Origin: Alisma plantago-aquatica | Lineage: Eukaryota > Streptophyta > Magnoliopsida > Alismatales > Alismataceae | Reading direction: 5' to 3' | Assembly (NCBI GenBank): GCA_963693085.1 | Contig: OY856410.1 | Coordinates: 887,233,835-887,297,834 of the forward strand | Length of the DNA: 64,000 nucleotides | Shown: positions 35,152 through 49,498 of the stretch, in pieces | How positions within the stretch are numbered: position 1 is the stretch's first letter | Layout of the letters: each line of letters starts with the position of its first letter | Made by a program: the position numbers and the translations under genes | The notes under the pieces: generated by a model | What the model was told of the DNA's origin: nothing | What the model saw: the letters and a program-made list of their open reading frames with translations, nothing else | Databases searched by the model: none

Positions 35152-38036
35152 TGTTATAACTTGGGTTTTCACATATATTTATTTAATTGAAATGCAATTA
35201 TTTCAATAGAAGGGACATATTGGTAATTTGTTTTCTTTGATTTAAAATAATGTTTTTCCCTTGTAAAATCCCCTTTACTCTGAATTTTGTGGTTTCTTAC
35301 TGTTTTGTTGATCCAATAATGGATATAGGGAAAAGGAAAAGAAGAAAATACAATATTAAGAAAGATGCAAAAGATAATGGATAATAAGTAATGTACTTAA
35401 ATGAGTTGGGTGGTCTTATCTAGAAAGTGGTATGGGTGACCAATAATGGATGGATTTCAGTTTCACATAGTTTCTAATAAGAAAGGTTATCAAAATAAAG
35501 GATATAGAAATGATGAGAAAGAGAAAAGAATCAAATTAATGTTTAAAATGTGATTTATAAGGAGATTACTTAGATATTAAGAAAAGCATCTTTTCCTTTA
35601 AAGTTTTGGATTCAAACCTTGCTAATGTTTAGATAAAGTCCTTAAAGAATTTCCCTTGAAATTTGGGATCTTTTGGATAAAGGACGAGAGAGATATGAAT
35701 TTTTGAAGTTGTCCTAAAGTGAACGGTTATAGATAATTTGATATTATCTGTCATATTTAATGTGACTAGGATCTTAGGCACTCCCTTATATATCGTTGCA
35801 TGGTATGAGGACCATCTGATTCTGGATCCGACAATAGTTATCTTATCTCGTACCTCATGACTAAATATGAAACATGCAACAGTGGCAAGCTTCCATTCAA
35901 TCCCTCTGTCTCTCTCTAAACCATGTTTGCACTCGAAACTTCTTCCTTTAGTTACATAAGAGAAAATCAAAGTGTTTTATCCCTTGGTTCACCATAAGTG
36001 TGGGGAGTTAAGACTTTCCCCAAAATTGTTTGAGAGGCAGGCTCCATTGTCCATTGGTCTTGCTAACCACACCTATATAAGGTGTTGGAATCCCCTCTCT
36101 GTGGGACAAGATAATTGTGATATATCCCTCACACCAAAGGGAATCCTTTCTTGCCCCCAATTTGAGCTCCCACTCTATCTATTTCTCCAGTTCTTCCTTA
36201 AACCACCAAAACCCAAATCTCTTCCATTCCTCCTGTTCTCGACTCTCCAGTGGATTTGAAGTTGTCGGTGAGTTCAACTGGGCCTACAGGGGGTGATGGC
36301 ATATTTGATTGCCTCAAAGACACCCTATAGCTCCAAGTCAACCTTTTGGTTGAGTCAACAACCTGGCGCGTGCACTAGAAACATGCCACAAAGGAGGAAG
36401 ACAAAGAGGAGGAGGAAACTACCTCGTTGCCCCAAGGCGCATGTGGCCCCAAGTCAAAGGTGTAGGGGAAAAAGTGTACAAGCACCTTGGTTCAGTGCCT
36501 TGCTCATGTGGAGCGCACCACCTATGTGGTAAAAGCTTATTCGCTGGGCCGGACCTGAGTGGTATTAAGGTGAACCCCTTTTTTCTGATATGGCATACCT
36601 TAGTTGGTCAATTAGCGATTAAAATTGCAGAAATTGTAAGAAATCGTAGGAATGTCCAATCATAACATGTAATACATGAATCTTACTCAAAAAGTATAAG
36701 TAATGCAATAAAAATATAATAAAGATATAGATCTACCTCTAATTCAAAAGTAACTAAAGATTCCATCTTTAATATATTTAAATGTATACGAACTCTAATT
36801 TCTAGATTTTGATGATCTTAATATGTCCAATGGATCTTAATAATCAAAGAATGATATTTTTGGATAAAAAGGATAACTTGGATATAGTTTGAGATTAATA
36901 ACCCATTAATTGATGAATTAGGGTTTCCTTGAGATTAAAAGTGCATAACATGGTAAGATTAGGGTTTACAAACCAAAAGATCATGAAAATTGGTAATTAA
37001 GATTTGGGAAGCCAAAACCCTAATGGAACCCTAAGTTGACCACAAAAACCCTAACTTGAGACCCAAGTCAGTCTTAATAATGGTTTATGGGAAAGTTAGT
37101 GATATTTGGGTGTTATGCTTTATTTTAGGATAGTTGATTTGATTGGTTGTTCTTACTGATTGTTTGCTTGGACATCAACTACTTCTTAAAAATGGTATGT
37201 GGTTATGCCTATGACTAACCACTTTAGTTTGTCGAAGTTTTCTGAGTATTTTTGAAATGGATTGTAGATAAATTCTTGCTTGTTTATTTATTTCCTACAA
37301 TATATAGAGTTAGTATGGATATCATATTATATGCTTATAACTTGCTCGAACCCCTCATACCAACTTTGGAAATTGGAGAATTTAGAGAGTGACTTGGCCC
37401 TAGATTGGGAAATTCATATTTGGTCCAGCCCCAAATTGGGAAGACCAATAGGGCAACTTTCTGTAGATTGATAAGGTGACCGACCAACATGGCACCTGGG
37501 CTCTAGATTGAGGTGGCCTTTCATCCACTATAGGGACAAGACCCTGAAAGGGTATCCCAGAGGTTGAGTAAAAATGAGTTGAGAAGTTATGAAGAAAATG
37601 TTAATTTTCATTCTGTAACAATAATTCATGTGAATATTTTGTTACATATAGATGTGAATATTTTGTTCCCCCAGATACCAGTATAACTCATTATACTAAC
37701 TGAGTTTTGATTTCTCAGCATTTTAGGATAATATGCTATCAATTCTGCAAGTATGATGAAAATGGACGCCCAAAGAAGATGACACCAGAAGAAAATATCC
37801 AATGTAAATCCCTTGAGGATATACTTAGAAGGTTTACTTCATTTTGAAAATGCTAGAAAATCATATCATGTAATTCCTTACTGGATAGTTTACCTTGTTC
37901 AATCTCTTTTCCAATTGTGTGGAAATTCATTAATTATATCTGGTTATTTGATAAAACTCGATCCTATATTTATGGTAATGGCTCTTGCACTCTTGATCTG
38001 CCTGAATAGAGGATAATTTGGGGAGGGGTCACTACA
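35152..38036 (+). repeat. Element X 5' LTR
   Basis: Begins TGTTATAACTTGG and ends GGGGTCACTACA. It aligns along its length with 46594-49497, including a CCTATATAAGGTG promoter box, a GGATTTGAAGTTGTCGG block and a telltale CCCAGATTGGGAAGACCAA-type region near the 3' end. Confidence 0.85.
36074..36080 (+). promoter_or_regulatory. TATA box of element X 5' LTR
   Basis: TATATAA in ACACCTATATAAGGTGTTG. The same box is conserved in the other LTR at 47521-47527. Confidence 0.55.
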
Positions 38037-38038
38037 AT

Positions 38039-38052
38039 TGGTGTTAGAGCCA
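38039..38052 (+). other. Element X primer-binding site (decayed tRNA-iMet type)
   Basis: TGGTGTTAGAGCCA, 12 of 14 matches to the plant iMet primer site TGGTATCAGAGCCA, 2 nt after the LTR end. Confidence 0.8.
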
Positions 38053-41000
38053 ATTCACCATTTAACCTCTAATAATTAGTAAATTTTTAGAGTTCTGTAA
38101 ATCCCAAAGGGAATTATTAGAGTGTTTCCAAAGACGTTGGTGCCTAGAAAGGACCAAAATTTAGGGGCTAACAATACTTTCCTCCGCACTGCTAGTCAGC
38201 TTATGAGGACTCACAGACATGTGTATCCCACCTAGCCAAAGTCAGAGGATTTCACTTGAAATAAAATACCTCTAGGATTTGTCATCTACTTTCATCCCTT
38301 CTCTAACCCTTGCTCCACTCACTAAACCATAGGTACCTGTAACTACTCTCTTTTTCTCTTTCTGAGCACTAGGGTTTTGGATATTAGGGATAAATGTATC
38401 CTTTGAAAAATAACAAAATGCATGTAAACAAGATGTTACATACATAATTTTAGAGTGTTTCAAAAAACCCTAAAGGTGTTGGGGTATGGTTCCGAACCCT
38501 AACCTTAAACTCTAATCTTAAACAATGGAGAGATGAAATACAAGGAGTTCATCCATGCATGTAGGTACATCGAGTAAGGAATGCAAGATACAAATGTGGG
38601 TTGAACGTAAAAAGAACATGAAATAAATGAGTACATAACGAGGATAATATGAAACCCTTTAATACAACTTTTAGGATTGGTGTCCTGAACTAAAGTGGGT
38701 CAACCCAACAGTGGAGAAAATATCTATGAGGGAGTTAAACCCTAAGATCAGGTTATGACTAGAAAGTCTAAACTCCCTCTGGTAGGAACCCTAACATGAA
38801 GTGTTTCCCCACATAGATATAAGTAGGAGGTAAACATGCATATACGTGAAAGCAAGGGACATCAAGGCTGAAAAAGGGATTAGTTCTAAGCCATAGGGTT
38901 AATCTCTATTGGATTATGAGATTAGCATACTAGATGGAATGGATGAGGAGTTTAGTAATGCGGTAGTATGGTTTATGATGACCTCGATTGAATTTGAGAA
39001 TTTGACTTTAGTTTTGGAATTTTGGACAATAAGATTTGATAATACAAGTGTGTGCTTCTCCGGATAAGATAAACTAGATGAGATGTGAATCTACAGGAGC
39101 CTTGACCTCTTTTACAAAGGGGGACCTTTAGTGCTATGACCAATTATAGGGTTAACTCCCAAGAGGTGGGGCCCAGGAGGAGAAGGTTGGGAACCTAGAC
39201 TCCAAGACATGAGGAATTACAAGGAATATTTGCAAGATATCTCCTAAACTAGATTGTCCTTGAGTGAATGAGTTGAGTTATTGTATGCATGATCCCTAGA
39301 GGATTGTTGTACCCTACATGTCCTTGGAAGGACCAAAACCTAGAGATAGAGAAGGAGGCTTCTTATACAAATGTGTAGATGATATGAGCACCTACTATAT
39401 AGGTGAGGGATAGAGAACCTGGAGGTCCTGGAGAGGTACAAAATGGTAATATGTTGTAAAGCCTCATACTCATATTGGTAGTCCCTTGTGTAGGACTCTA
39501 AGGGTTTTTTTACAAGAAAGAGAGAGTTGGGTAAGAATATTTCATGAGTAGGAATCTAAAAAGAAAATGCGATATCATGTTTTGGTTCGGTACATGCTTG
39601 AGTGGCTAAGTCATGCCGTTTGGATGACCAATTCTAAGGAGGTAAACCTGACGTTCCTAGACTAGAGAGGGAAAGTAGTGGTATCTAGTGCATATAATTC
39701 TCACAAGGTTGAGTGACCTCATAAAGATTAAGCACGAAACCCCCTCAAGTTTTGGGTTAAAGGAAACCCCACTTAGACCGTGATATATGTTTGACGAGCC
39801 ACTCACACAAGTTGGTCTAGAACTACCATGCTATCATATATACATATGAAATTGGTCCAACCTTGAGAGATAACGAATGGTATGCCATAATGGAAAACTT
39901 AGAAATGGTTTAATAAGTTCTCTACTTGTTATTGGTTAGCTACATGCATGGATGGAATAATAGGAAATATGTCTACACGTGATGATATAAACTTTGGATT
40001 CAAGTATGTTTTTGTGAACCTTGGTACTACCAAGTATTAGTCCTATCTTGTCCTAGGAAAGGACCCTTCCTATAAGAGTGAGTTCCAAAATTAGTTTAAG
40101 AATTGATGCAACATTAAAGGTCACTTAAAAACTTGAGAGATTAAGTGCATGAAGAGAAAAAGCACATATGTTGAGTATGATTCCTTGAATCCATGTATGT
40201 CCATCTCTATGGGGCATGCAGATCAGTCATTAGGAAGTGATCAGTAGAATGTGATTAGGTCCGGAGGGGAAGGTCACCATGAACCCTATTAAGGGATAGA
40301 AGAAAACTATGTATGCCCCAAGAGATGAAGAAATTCAGATGGAAGAATTTTTAAGTATATAAAGTGCTTGAATATCATCAAAGAAACCTCAAGTAGAATG
40401 TGTGATGAGATAAAATGAAGTTATGACATCTCAATATAACCCTAAGTCAATTCTAAGTTCATGAAAGGATGAGACTGATGGGAGTGAGAGTTGATTGTTC
40501 CATGAATATACAACCCAATATGGTCGGGAGGTAACAACTATGTTTGCTTGAGGCCCATGGGTTAGGAGGTTGGCCACCATGATGAGTTCATATGGCCTAA
40601 GGGGTAAATGTGAGGGGCACTCTCTATATGCCTAAAGATGAGATCACTCCAAAAGTATCGACACCCGAGAGACTTTGAGGAGATGACTAAGGCTAATGAG
40701 AAAATATATAAGAAGTCAAGTGATAATGAAATTGCACAAACCCTAGGGTGAGGGAGACTCTTGACTTCAAGAAATATAAGAATATTGTTAAATGAAAATC
40801 ATGTATGGTTTGGAGTCATGTTGAGAGGGATTCAACCTAAATATGAAATTCAAATTGTAATATCTGACACACCATCTCTAGTCTTATAATGGGATGAACT
40901 TTGTATTCGAACTGTAGCCAAATGGTTATTACATCCAGTTATGAGTGTGAGAGAGGAGACAGATACATTCCATATTAAAAATGGAAATTATATGAGGAAT

Positions 41001-41260
41001 AAACACTTAAGTTGAAACCCTTTTAGGACAACTGAGAATTTGAGGTATTACCACACCCTTATGAGAAGATATTGAATAAATGGTTTGAAAGCCTAGGCAA
41101 ACAAGGCAATCACAAAATTAAAATTTCAAAAGAGGAAGGATGTGTTTGTTAAGTGCAATTTGAATTCTATAGGTATAAGATTGAATCTGGTGATCAAAAT
41201 AATGGATGCAATAGTTGAGGTACCAAATAAAGGTAAACCAAGCCTGACTTGCCAACCAAG
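38053..41260. other. Decayed interior of X; no readable gene
   Basis: Every frame is riddled with stops and I could not match any gag, protease or RT motif. It may be the leader and gag part of X, or unrelated filler. Confidence 0.4.
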
Positions 41261-41269
41261 TTAGTAGCA

Positions 41270-42690
41270 AACTAGTTGGATGACCCAGAATTAAATGAGT
41301 TGAAGGATTTGAAGGAGAAGCCTCAAACACACCTCTCAGTAGATGTGAATGGTGGGTTCTAAAATAAGAACTGCATTTGGATTCATAAGGTTTCATCCTT
41401 AAGGGTTGATAAGTTCATTAGTCTGAGTTTACCATTCAACCTGGCATCACGAAGATGTTTAAATGCTTACAATAATATTTCTGGTATCCTAGAATAAAGA
41501 CATATTAGCATATGTATCTAGTTATCTCACATGACCAGATAATGAATGCTGACCACCACCAACCCGATGGGTTACTGCAACCAATTGAGATTCTTAATTG
41601 GAAATGGGACCAAATCACTATGGATTTTGTGTAGGTTTTCCTAAGACAAAGAGAGGTCATGATGCAATATGGGTTGTGGTGGATCACCTAACTAAGTCAG
41701 TGCATTTCCTTATCGTGATGGTTATCGCCAAGGTGACAGACCTAGATGAACTATATGTTAAGAGAAATATTTCATCTGCATGGTGTTTAGAGTTCAATTA
41801 TCTCTACTTGAGACACTAAGTTCACTTCAAAATTATGGAGGCAAGTACATGAAGAACTGAGTATGATATTGAAATTCAGCACAAGCTATCACCTCATACT
41901 GATGGATAGTCAGAAAGAACTATCCAAACATTAAAAGACCTATTGAGAGCATGTGTTCTCGATTGGGGTGGATCATGGGAGTAGTATTTTCCCTTAGCTG
42001 AGTTTGCCCAAGATAATAACTACTAAGCCAGTATCAGGATGCCTCTATACAAAGCTCATTAGGGGGGGTTGTGATGGTCACAACTTCACTAGAATGATGT
42101 TGGTGAGAGAACCTTGTTAAGGTTAGAGAAACTACAATTATACGCTGATAAGGTCACTTTGATCGAGTAGAGAATGAAGAGAGCCCTGAATTGATAAAAG
42201 TCATATGCTGATGCAAAGTGGACAGATTTGCACTTTGCTATAGGTGACTATGTGTTTTTGAAAATATGACCCCTCTGAGCTATAGCTAAGAACAAAAGAA
42301 AGTTGAGTCCCCATTATGTGGATCCAATTGAGATTCAAGAACGGAGTGGTGAAGCTACTTATTGACTAGCATTACCCCCCCCCACACAATATAGTATGAG
42401 GCATGATTTTTTCCATGTGTGAACATGAAGTTCTATGTGAAGGATCCTAGCTAGGTGTTGAGCATTAAGTCTATTGCACTCCAAGGGAGGCTGACATACC
42501 CAGAGTCACCTGTGAGGGTACTGGATACCAAGGTGAGAGAGCATAGGAATAAAAAGATATATATGGTAAAGGTTCTTTGGAAGAACCATGGATTGGATGA
42601 ATCTACATGAGAGCTAAATACGAACATGGAAAAATCCCACCCTGATTTGTTTGTATGGTTAGTCAAATTTTGAGGAAAAAATTCCTATAA
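41270..42690 (+). pseudogene. Y1 pol remnant: integrase and chromodomain-like end
   Basis: Broken frames follow gypsy pol order. There is a pre-integrase spacer (ELNELKDLKEKPQ), then a zinc-binding region (EFTIQPGITKMF, YFWYPRIK; 41429-41510). The integrase core follows (ITMDFV at 41614-41631; the later FPKTKRGHDAIWVVVDHLTKS is in another frame), then GPYPI-like and NTNMEKSHPDLF near 42620-42650. Just before the LTR come a GAGGAAAAAATTCC stretch and the purine run AAGAGGGGAAG. Multiple stops and frameshifts make it dead. Gag, protease and RT of Y1 were not found upstream. Confidence 0.75.
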
Positions 42691-42699
42691 GAGGGGAAG

Positions 42700-45600
42700 T
42701 GTAAGGCCTCTAAACATGCTTAAGGTGTTGAAAAATCTTAATTACCATAACTTAATTCTTATAACCGTAACATAACCTTGTGATATGCTTTGGAATCATA
42801 ATACAAGCTTATGTTTCAAATTTGGTCTAATTTGGACACTTTTTGAGCAAGTTATGCAATTTTATGTACATTTTGAATTTTCTACAATTTACCCAATTGA
42901 GAGTTTTTCTTTGCAATTTTTCACATGAATTATGTTACTTAGATGTTATCTTATCATTCTTGATCTTTTTGATCCATGGGATGTTCAATTGTACCTTGTT
43001 TTGATGGTGATTCTCTTCAAGGGTGATTTAGGGTTTTTCCCTTCATAGATGAGCCTCTTTAAGGGCTAACAACCAATGGTACCATTGGTTTGCGCAACAA
43101 ATGATGTCCATCAACCAAAGGGACAACATGGAAAACATATGAAGGTCATCCAAAAGGCTCTAGGTTGATGGTTCTTGCTGGTTTGGTTCACTTGAACTGA
43201 TGGTTCACTTACAGACATGATCACCTGATGGTTCAATCACCTTTTGACCTAGACTTAAACAAACGATGGTACCACCCCCCTAAAAATTGATGGTTGGCCT
43301 AGGATACCATCAACCGATGGCCTAATGGTCCCCAACATCCAGTGGACCTGTTGCTTGCGTATCCATGGAAACTTTAGGCCATAGACACTTGAAGAATTGC
43401 TTGTACACCTCATGCTTCTTCCCTTCCTTATCCTCCAAGCTTTATATACCTATCCTTAAGATCCCAATTAAAACTTTTGCTCTCTATTACTTCTCTCCTA
43501 CTTATACCATCTTCCTTCCTCTGGTTGGCAATGGAGCTATTATCCAAGGAAGAAGAAGTCATGGATCTTCTTGGTAGAAGCATCTAGGGTTACAATTTGC
43601 TTCTTGTAGGGTTTTTAAAGTTTCCTTTTGGTGGTCTTGACCTAAAAGAGTAAGAATCCCCTTCTTTCCTCCATTTTTTTCTCTTTTTTTCTTCCTACTA
43701 CCTTTCTTGTGGTCAGAACTCTTCTGTTCCATGGTAAAAGTTTCTTTAGAGCTTAAAGAATCTACTGTTTTTTGCTCCTTCTACCTAGGGTTTGCTTCCC
43801 TTTTGGAGAAAGGTGATACTTGGCTGAGTTCAGACCTAAATCTTGGATTTTCTACCTTCATGCTCAAGTTTTCTTGATACTAAGAAGTCTATTCTTCTTT
43901 GTAGAGGTGAGTTTATTATAACCTTATTCACTTATATTGCTTGCTAAAAGCTTGTTAATTCATGTTTATGCTTAAAAGTGATGATCTAAGCATAAAGAAA
44001 CCATGCTTGCTTAGGATTTCGAATTTTTATGATGTCTCATGTTTTGTTCTGATTCTAGATGAACCTATAATTAGATGTACGTCCTATACAAGGTAGAATC
44101 TAATTTAGGACAGGTTGTTAACACAACAGATGGCTCTAAGCACCTAACAACCGATGGTCCAAATTAGGGTTTTCAAGCTACTTCCTTCACTACCACATGG
44201 CCCGATGGTGATACCATGCAACAAATGGTGGTGTTGCTATCATGATAATCGATGGTTGTGACTAAAGGTGTCAACTGATGGTGACAACCAATGGTCACCC
44301 CTTAGGTCATGTTTTGGCTCAATTAGAAGTTGAAATGATCAAACACTAAGTACCCAAATGATGCTATCAATCAATGCTGACATTAGCTTAATATCCGATG
44401 GTGTTAAATGAATATAGTGCTTATCTAACAGCCTATGGTGACTTAATGATCACAACCAATGGTGAATCAGGTCATCACAACTGATGGTGAGTTGAGTATG
44501 TAATTGTACCATCAATTTAACCCTAAACTAAGGGTTGTTTTGTTCAATTAATTCAATGGTTAGATCTATACTCCAATTGATATTTATAAATAATGAACCC
44601 AATCCAATGAATGAGATTGTATGCTTCAACATCCAATGGTTTAGAATGAATCTTATTATATAATAAATTGGTCCTAGTGATGAGAATTTGGCAGTGCAAC
44701 GCCCTTTAACTTGTGATCTTACCTTTTCCCTCGTATGAGTATATTTGATAAATCACCAAAATAAGTGGATGTGTAACTCTAATGTGATATAGCTTGTACA
44801 CTCAACCCTAGTGTAACTAAAGGATGGTAATTAATTATAATCAACCATCTTGAATAATTAATGTGATAATGTATTAGACTCTTCTTATGTTGAAACCTCA
44901 ATGTAGTACTAATTGAGAACCATAATGCCTTGCCATGTTCGAATCTAAGGGACACTTATGTGCTGATGATCTTTGGAGCCTTGTTTAAGGAATATAATGG
45001 TAATGGTGATATTACAGGGATTGATGTGACAGTCTTAATGAACTTTGGGCATGTTTGTAGCCCTGATTGAGGTGTAATCCTCTTCATGTTCCAATAAGGG
45101 TGGGAACCTTGAAACTTGTTTTAAGAAATTAGTACCTTGTAGTAGTTTGATAACAAAGGTGGTCCATTAATTTGATATGAATGATATCATGAGGTAATGT
45201 GATTAAGGTTTATACTTCAAACATTTTATATCTTTTGAAGTTGCAATACATATATTCATGCTAGAAATGAATTAGGGTTTGTTTGTCCATTTGAATGATG
45301 AAGCCTTAACTCACTCAATTAGCAATAACTAATTAAGTGAAACCCTAATCGTGTACTGCCATGTGCCATTGAACCATGTTCAATGTTAGAACTTGATGGA
45401 TGGCAATACAAGTATTCCTAAGGGAAACTTGGAGTGCATATTGTTGGGTATGTGGGGTACTTGATATCCTGACCCCATATGTATAGGGAGGATGACTGCA
45501 CTCATACCTAGCCCTCTTTTAGAGAACGACTGCGGTTGTGTCTTGATCATTATTATGTGATAAATGTTTGCATTGTATACATTGGTTTCTAGTGACATGA

Positions 45601-46586
45601 CTTGTACCAAGGCGGACTAGTTGTTTACAAGACTATATGTTGCTCTTTTTGCAGTTTGACTGGGATGTCACTATGATGGAGACTCAAACGGACTAAGTAT
45701 GGAGAAGATGTTGGAGTCCGACTCTTTCTAGATCTTATGTGGAACTGATTGCGACCAGGCGGTGGTCAGTTGGACTTTGAGTGGTGCCATTCAAACTCCC
45801 CAGGGCATGATAAAAGATGAAATCCAATATGTGTAGTATATTTGCTAGGGTTAAACACGCTTCACATTGGTTTATTAAGCCCTTGCCTTGTTTTTATGCT
45901 ACACAATGTTTACAAGATGCTATCCTATGAAATCTGAGTAATTATACTTATTGCTAAGTTTACTTGTTTAACTTGCTTAGTATGCTTAAACTATTCAATC
46001 TACTCAATTGCTTACTTAAGTACTTCAATCGCTTGTTTACTTACTATAAATTAGTCTATTGTAATCAATATCTATTGGAGAGAGTTATATCTCTCACTGT
46101 GACATGGGTCTCTCTTGTGGGTCACCACATCTTTTAGGTGGTCGTGGGCAACATGGTTGAGGTCATGCTTTTGAAGAGGATCAGCGTGGTGATCAGTAGA
46201 CTCTAAAGGTTGGTGAGTTGTAGATGTTAGTAGTAGAGTCCTAGTGTCATCCATATACTCTCAGGTCCGGGTATGGGGAGTGTTTTCTAGAAGATATATT
46301 TGTATCAACATGAGATTTTGGTAGCTTGCTAGTCTATGTATATATGGCATGTACTTGTAAATGTCCTTTTGTATACATGATGTGGCTGAGGCCATTGGAC
46401 ACAAATGTAAATAACTGTTATGGTTTATGAGAATGAAAAAGATGGACCTTTATGTAAACATTTTAGAACTTGTGGATGATGTGTAAATGGGTTTTAATTA
46501 TTATGCACTTTTGGCTATGTGATTAATTAGTAGTTGATCATGTTTTGTGTTTTGAGTAAGCTTGTTTAGTGTGACAAGGTGTCATA
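42700..46586 (+). repeat. Y1 3' LTR (about 3.9 kb)
   Basis: Starts TGTAAGGCCTC right after the Y1 purine run and ends near GGTGTCATA. It is homologous, in inverse orientation, to 56368-60159 (AAGGCC...GCTTAA.GTGTTGAA...CTTAATTACCAT at the start, GTTTAG...GAGGTGTCA at the end). It carries a TATATA box (43443-43448) and scattered CCGATGGT / ACCATTGGT motifs at 43070-43370 and 44100-44490. It stops 7 bp before the right LTR of X. Confidence 0.8.
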
Positions 46587-46593
46587 GGAAGGA

Positions 46594-49497
46594 TGTTATA
46601 ACCTAATTTTTCACATGTATTTATATAATTTAAATGCAATTATTTCAATAGGAGGGACATATTTGAAAATTCTATGTTTTGCTTTAAAAGAATGGTTTTC
46701 CCTTACAAAATCCACTTTGCTATAAATTTCGTGGTTTTGTACTATTTTTTATATCCAATAATGGATATAAAGGAAAAGGAAAAGAAGAAAATAAATATTA
46801 ATAAAGAGGCAAAAGATAATGGATAATAAGTAATGTACTTAAGAGAATTGGGTGAAATTCTCTAGAAATTGGTATGGATGACCACTAATGGTTAGATTTT
46901 GGTTTCACATAGTTTTTAATAAGAAAGTTTATCAAAATAAAGGATATACAAAAGATAAGAAAGAGAAAAGAATTGAATTAATGTTTAAAATGTGATTTAT
47001 AAGGAGAAGACTTAGATATTAAGAAAAACATCTTTTCCTTTTGAGTTTTGGACTCAAACCATGCGAACGGTTAGATGACATCATTAAAGACTTTACCTTG
47101 AAATTTGTGATCTTTTGGAAAAAGGATGAGAGAAATATGATTTTTAGTAAGTTATCCTAAAGTGAATGGTTATAGATAATTTGATATTATCTCTCACATT
47201 TAATGTGACTATGATCTTAGGGGCGACCTTCTATATTGTTGCATGGCATGAGGACCGTCTGATTCTTGATCCAATAGTATTTACCTTATCTCCTACCTCG
47301 CAACTAAATAGGAAACAAGCAAAGGTGGCAGGCTTCCCTTCAATCCCTCCCTCTCTCTCTCTCTAAACCCTATTCACACTTGAAACTACTTTCTTTAATT
47401 CTAGAAGGTTAAACCAAAGTGTTTGATCCCTTGGATGACCATGTTGGTGGAGAGTTAAGTTTTTCCCCAAAATCGTTTGAGAGACAGGCTCCATTTGCAA
47501 TTGGTCTCACTAACCACACCTATATAAGGTGTTGAAATCCCCTCTCCATTGGATGAGACAATAGTGCGAGATCCCTCGTACCAAAGGGAAGCCTTTCTCA
47601 CATCCAATTTGAGATCCCACTCTATCGTTTCCATTTTGGTTCTTCCTCAAACCACCACAACACATATCTCTTCCTTTCCTCATGTTCTCACCTCTCTGGT
47701 GGATTTGAAGTTGTCGGGGAGTTTGGTTGGGCTTAGTGGGGGTGATGGCATCTTTGGTTGTCTCACCAACACCCTATAGCTCCAAGTCAACCTTTTAGTT
47801 GACTCAGTATCCTAGAGCACACAACAAAAATAGGCCACGAAGGAGGAAGACAAAGAGGAGGAGGAAACTACCTCCTTGCCGCCAGGCGCACATGGGCCCA
47901 AGTCAAAGGCACATGGGCAAAAGTGTAGAAGCACCTCAGTTCAGTTCCTTGCTCGCGTGGAGTGCATTTCCTGCATGGCAAAATCTTATTCGTAGGGCTT
48001 GACCCATGTGGAATTAAGGTAACCCCCTTTTTATTGACATGGCGTACCTTAGTTGGTCGATTAGTGATTAAAATTGCAAAATTTTTAATAAATCATAGGA
48101 ATGTCCAATCATAAAATGTAATTAATGAATATTACTAAAAAATACAAGGAATGCAACAAAAATATAATAAAGACAAAGATTTGTCTCTAGTTTAAAAGTA
48201 CCTAAAGATTCCATCTTTATTATGTTTAAATGCATAAGAGCCCTAATTTCTGGATTTTTGATGATCTTAATATGTTCAATGGATCTTTTATGGCCTGCAT
48301 GTTCAATGGATCTTAATAATCAAAGATTGATCTTTTTGGATAAAAAGGAAAACTTGGATCTAGTTTGAGATTAATAATCCATAAATTGATGAATTAGGAT
48401 TTCCTTGAGATTAAAAGTGCAGAAGCCAAAAGATCATGAAAAGTGGTAATGAAGGTTTGGGCAGCCAAAACCCTAATGGAATCCTAAGTTGACCCTAAAA
48501 ATACTAACTTGAGATTCAATTTAGTCTTAATAACCGCTTATGGTCAAGTTAGTGATATTTGGGTGTTATGCTTTATTTTCAAGATAGTTGGCTTGATTGG
48601 TTTCTCTTATTTATTATTTGCTTATACATCAACTACTTTTGAAAAAGGTATGTGGTTACGCCTATGACTAACCGCTTTACTTTGCTAATGTTTTTTGAGG
48701 ATTGTCGAAATGGATTGCAGATGCATGCTTGCTTATTTATTTATTTCCTGCAATCTACAAAGTCAGTATGGATATCACATTATATGATTATAACTTGCTC
48801 AAACCCCTCATACCAACTTCGAATATTTGAGAATTTAGAGAGTGACCCGACCCCATATTGGGAAGGTCATATTTGGTCCAGCCCCAGATTGGGAAGACCA
48901 ACATGACACCAAACTCCAGATTGAGAAGGTGGCCGACCAACATGGCACCTAGGCTCCAGATTGAGAAGATGGAATTTCATCCACTGTAGGGACAGGACCC
49001 TAAGGGATATCCCAAAGGTTAAGTAAAAATGGGTTGAGAAGTAATGAAGAAAATGTTAATTTTGATTCTGAAACAATAATTGTTGTGAATATATTGTTAC
49101 AAATAGATGTGAATATATTCCTCCCCACATACCAATATAACTTGTTATACTAACTAAGTTTTGTTTTCTCATTGTATTAGGATAATGTGCTATCATTTCT
49201 TCAAGTATTACTAAAATGGACACCCATAGAAGATGACACCAAAAGAAAAGTTTTAATGTAATTCCTGGAGGATATAGTTAGAAGGTTTACTTCATGTTGA
49301 AAACTCTAGAAAATCATATCATGTAATTCCTTACTGGATAGTTTACCTTGTTTAAGCTCTTTTCCAATTTTAGTAGAAATTTATTAATTATTTTTGGTTA
49401 TTTGATAAGCCTCGATCTTGCATTTATAGTAATGGCCCTTGCCCTCTTGATCAACTTGAATAGGGGATAATTGGGGGAGGGGGTTTCTAGAATAACA
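46594..49497 (+). repeat. Element X 3' LTR
   Basis: Partner of 35152-38036. The last dozen bases differ from the left copy, so the right edge (GAATAACA) is approximate. TATATAA at 47521-47527. Confidence 0.8.
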
Positions 49498-49498
49498 A

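Larger units (their letters stand above)
35152..49497 (+). mobile_element. Element X: old LTR pair with disrupted interior
   Basis: Two 2.9-kb direct repeats (35152-38036 and 46594-49497) start TGTTATAAC and diverge visibly (roughly 85% by eye near the start), so the element is much older than T. A primer-binding-like site follows the left copy, fixing the strand as plus. I could not identify any gag or pol of X itself; most of the right half of the interior is Y1. No matching target duplication is visible (GTTAC on the left; the right side abuts the copia LTR). Confidence 0.8.

Noticed and set aside
35972..36665. Open frames in the X LTR (and 47549-48002 in the other copy)
   Set aside because: The two LTR copies disagree in the encoded peptide through indels, as for non-coding sequence.
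42451..42666. 71-residue minus-strand frame
   Set aside because: Antisense to the Y1 pol end; no motif.
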